IMG/VR virus record: IMGVR_UViG_3300028610_000602
Location: 1 to 49,984 of that record
DNA: 49,984 nt
Source: a virus
Strand: one strand, 5' to 3'
A model generated the notes under the pieces. The model did no database searches, was not told the origin of the DNA, and saw only the letters and a program-made list of their open reading frames with translations. This document shows positions 48,726-49,984 of the stretch, one piece after another. Every line of letters starts with the position of its first letter. The stretch's first letter is position 1. A program made the position numbers and the translations under genes.

Positions 48726-49250
48726 ATGGCTGATTTTGCTCCAGGTGCATATTCGGTGACTTATGATCCCCCCCCCGGTGGTTCCCCCGTGACACTCGGC
48801 CAAACGGAAGGCCCCAAGCGTTTTCAAATGACGCCGCTTGGCGAGCCAGTACGCATCGACGCATTTGGGCGCCGGGTCGTCGATGTCGTAGACCAAGGGC
48901 AGGACTGGTTTGTGCAAATGATTCTGAAAGAGTGGAATGCCGCTATTGAAGCCGCTCTGTTTCCGTACGGTTCCACGTATGGGCTTCCAGATGACAATGT
49001 AGACCTCGAAGTATTAGTAGCCGGTAGATTATATTCCACCATGGCCGGCATTTTAGTGCTCACAAGCCAAGCGGGCACGCCAGCCAGAACACAGGGCCCC
49101 GGTGGTGCAGGAGGAATCATAACCATCCCGCTTGCTATTATCGTCGTCGATCAGCAAATCGAGGCCGTGTTGGGCAACGTCGAGAGAAATACGCCGGTTA
49201 CGTTCCAATGCTTGCCGAGCGTGTCGGGTGTCACATTCGTCGAAACGTAA
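48726..49250 (+). CDS. Major tail tube-like protein
   Basis: 174 residues. YSVTYDPPPGGSPVTLGQTE, PVRIDAFGRRVVDVVDQGQD and QMILKEWNAAIEAALFPYG fit a tail tube protein. No sheath gene precedes it. It directly precedes the tape measure gene. Confidence 0.6.
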   Translation: MADFAPGAYSVTYDPPPGGSPVTLGQTEGPKRFQMTPLGEPVRIDAFGRRVVDVVDQGQDWFVQMILKEWNAAIEAALFPYGSTYGLPDDNVDLEVLVAGRLYSTMAGILVLTSQAGTPARTQGPGGAGGIITIPLAIIVVDQQIEAVLGNVERNTPVTFQCLPSVSGVTFVET

Positions 49251-49267
49251 ACGGCGGAGGATGGCAC

Positions 49268-49984
49268 GTGGTCGAAGAAATTAAATTCGTTTTCGAGAAC
49301 GCCGATAAGGGTATCGGCGCCCAAGCGGCAGGCGCAACAGGTGGCGGACGTCCAGAACCGCCCACCGATCCACGGCGTGATGCTCCGGTCCCAAGTCGAG
49401 AACCGCCACCCAGTCCCCGGGGGGAGGGGGGCGCCGCGACAGGACGGCAAGCTCTTACGCAACGGGAACTCAACCAGCTTTTCAAACAAGGCGTTAGTGC
49501 CGAGTTCATCCGCGAAAACTTGGCGTTGTTCGAGCGTGAGCGGGACGATCCACGAAGGCCAGCACCGGGAACCGGTCGCGAAGCCCCGGCAAAGCCTAGC
49601 CGTGAAGAGCGGGACAAATCCCGCGAAGAGGACAAGCTACTCCGCGAAAAGAAGAAACAAGAGCGGGAAAACGTCCGGGCATTCAGTGACCAACTGAAGA
49701 TACTCCGTGGAACCAACGAGGCATCAAACGCTGCTTGGTTTCAACAGCGGGCCGTGATGGCCGTGCTGGAGACGTCCACAGTCAGCTTCCATTTTGCTGC
49801 CCGCATCTTCGCGGCGGCCGTTGCCCGTGAAGCGGCTCATGGTCGATTCTCGAGGGCTGCCGCTGCGATCGATCCTGCCCAACGCCAACGAGACATTCAG
49901 CGAGGCGTTGTGCCATCGATCGCAGTGGGGGGGCCACGGGTTCCGGCTCGCCTTGGCGCAATGGGTGGTCGCTTAGGATTCAGC
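49268..49984 (+). CDS. Tail tape measure protein, N-terminal part (runs off window)
   Basis: Open from a GTG at 49268 (CGGAGG upstream) to the window end, 239 codons. EIKFVFENADKGIGAQA, then a Pro-rich disordered stretch and a long charged coiled coil (REERDKSREEDKLLREKKKQ), then Ala-rich helices. This is typical for tape measure N-termini. The ATG at 49261 is in another frame and stops at once. No tail-chaperone frameshift gene lies before it. Confidence 0.65.
   Translation, partial: MVEEIKFVFENADKGIGAQAAGATGGGRPEPPTDPRRDAPVPSREPPPSPRGEGGAATGRQALTQRELNQLFKQGVSAEFIRENLALFERERDDPRRPAPGTGREAPAKPSREERDKSREEDKLLREKKKQERENVRAFSDQLKILRGTNEASNAAWFQQRAVMAVLETSTVSFHFAARIFAAAVAREAAHGRFSRAAAAIDPAQRQRDIQRGVVPSIAVGGPRVPARLGAMGGRLGFS

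Noticed and set aside
1-49984. Search for tRNA genes and integrase/attachment sites
   Set aside because: No tRNA-like cloverleaf, no serine or tyrosine recombinase and no attachment-type repeat was recognised; lysogeny cannot be supported from this window.

Overview
The window is one contiguous stretch of a tailed double-stranded DNA phage (or prophage) genome. It shows a GPE-type major capsid protein, portal, MuF-like minor head protein, large terminase, head-tail and tail-tube proteins and the start of a tape measure protein. No sheath gene is seen, so a siphovirus-like particle is the simplest inference. Head/neck genes resemble the Mu gpF/gpG/gpI/gp36/gp37 type. Moderate GC content, a CsrA gene and the type of small hypothetical genes suggest a Gram-negative and perhaps planctomycete-like host, but the host cannot be fixed from sequence alone. 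No integrase, tRNA or CRISPR array was found. Both ends are cut: a portal C-terminus at the left and the tape measure N-terminus at the right.

Layout. 1-8.1 kb: portal end, MuF-like protein and virion/tail-associated proteins. 8.1-20.9 kb: a rightward accessory/early block behind a strong repeated promoter. It holds several HTH regulators, a YqaJ-type exonuclease with RecT, a CsrA-zinc-ribbon protein, a YiiX/NlpC-like peptidase with small membrane proteins, a large two-protease protein with a collagen-like stalk, and a Tad1-like immune-evasion candidate. It ends at a clear terminator. 21.0-23.8 kb: a leftward cluster of small genes with an SNF2 helicase remnant and a free-standing HNH homing endonuclease. 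24.0-27.6 kb: the terminase operon and its terminator. 27.7-38.2 kb: a Phd-like antitoxin, replication initiator, putative helicase loader, RusA resolvase and many small proteins. 38.2-39.6 kb: one virion protein on the minus strand. 39.7-50 kb: protease/scaffold, decoration protein, major capsid protein, head-tail adaptors, tail tube and tape measure.

Most striking: the MuF-like gene carries an intein (1525-2325) that starts with Ala, and the intein DNA also encodes, on the opposite strand and in exact codon register, a complete HTH plus Vsr-like (PD-(D/E)XK) homing endonuclease (2253-1570) with its own Shine-Dalgarno. One DNA segment therefore appears to specify both the protein-splicing element and the nuclease that could mobilise it.

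A second theme is possible post-transcriptional control. The phage encodes CsrA fused to a zinc ribbon. Its leader, a duplicated hairpin with a CGGA loop, a GGA-rich structured intergenic region and stereotyped GGGAGACGAA ribosome-binding leaders are all plausible CsrA targets (inference).
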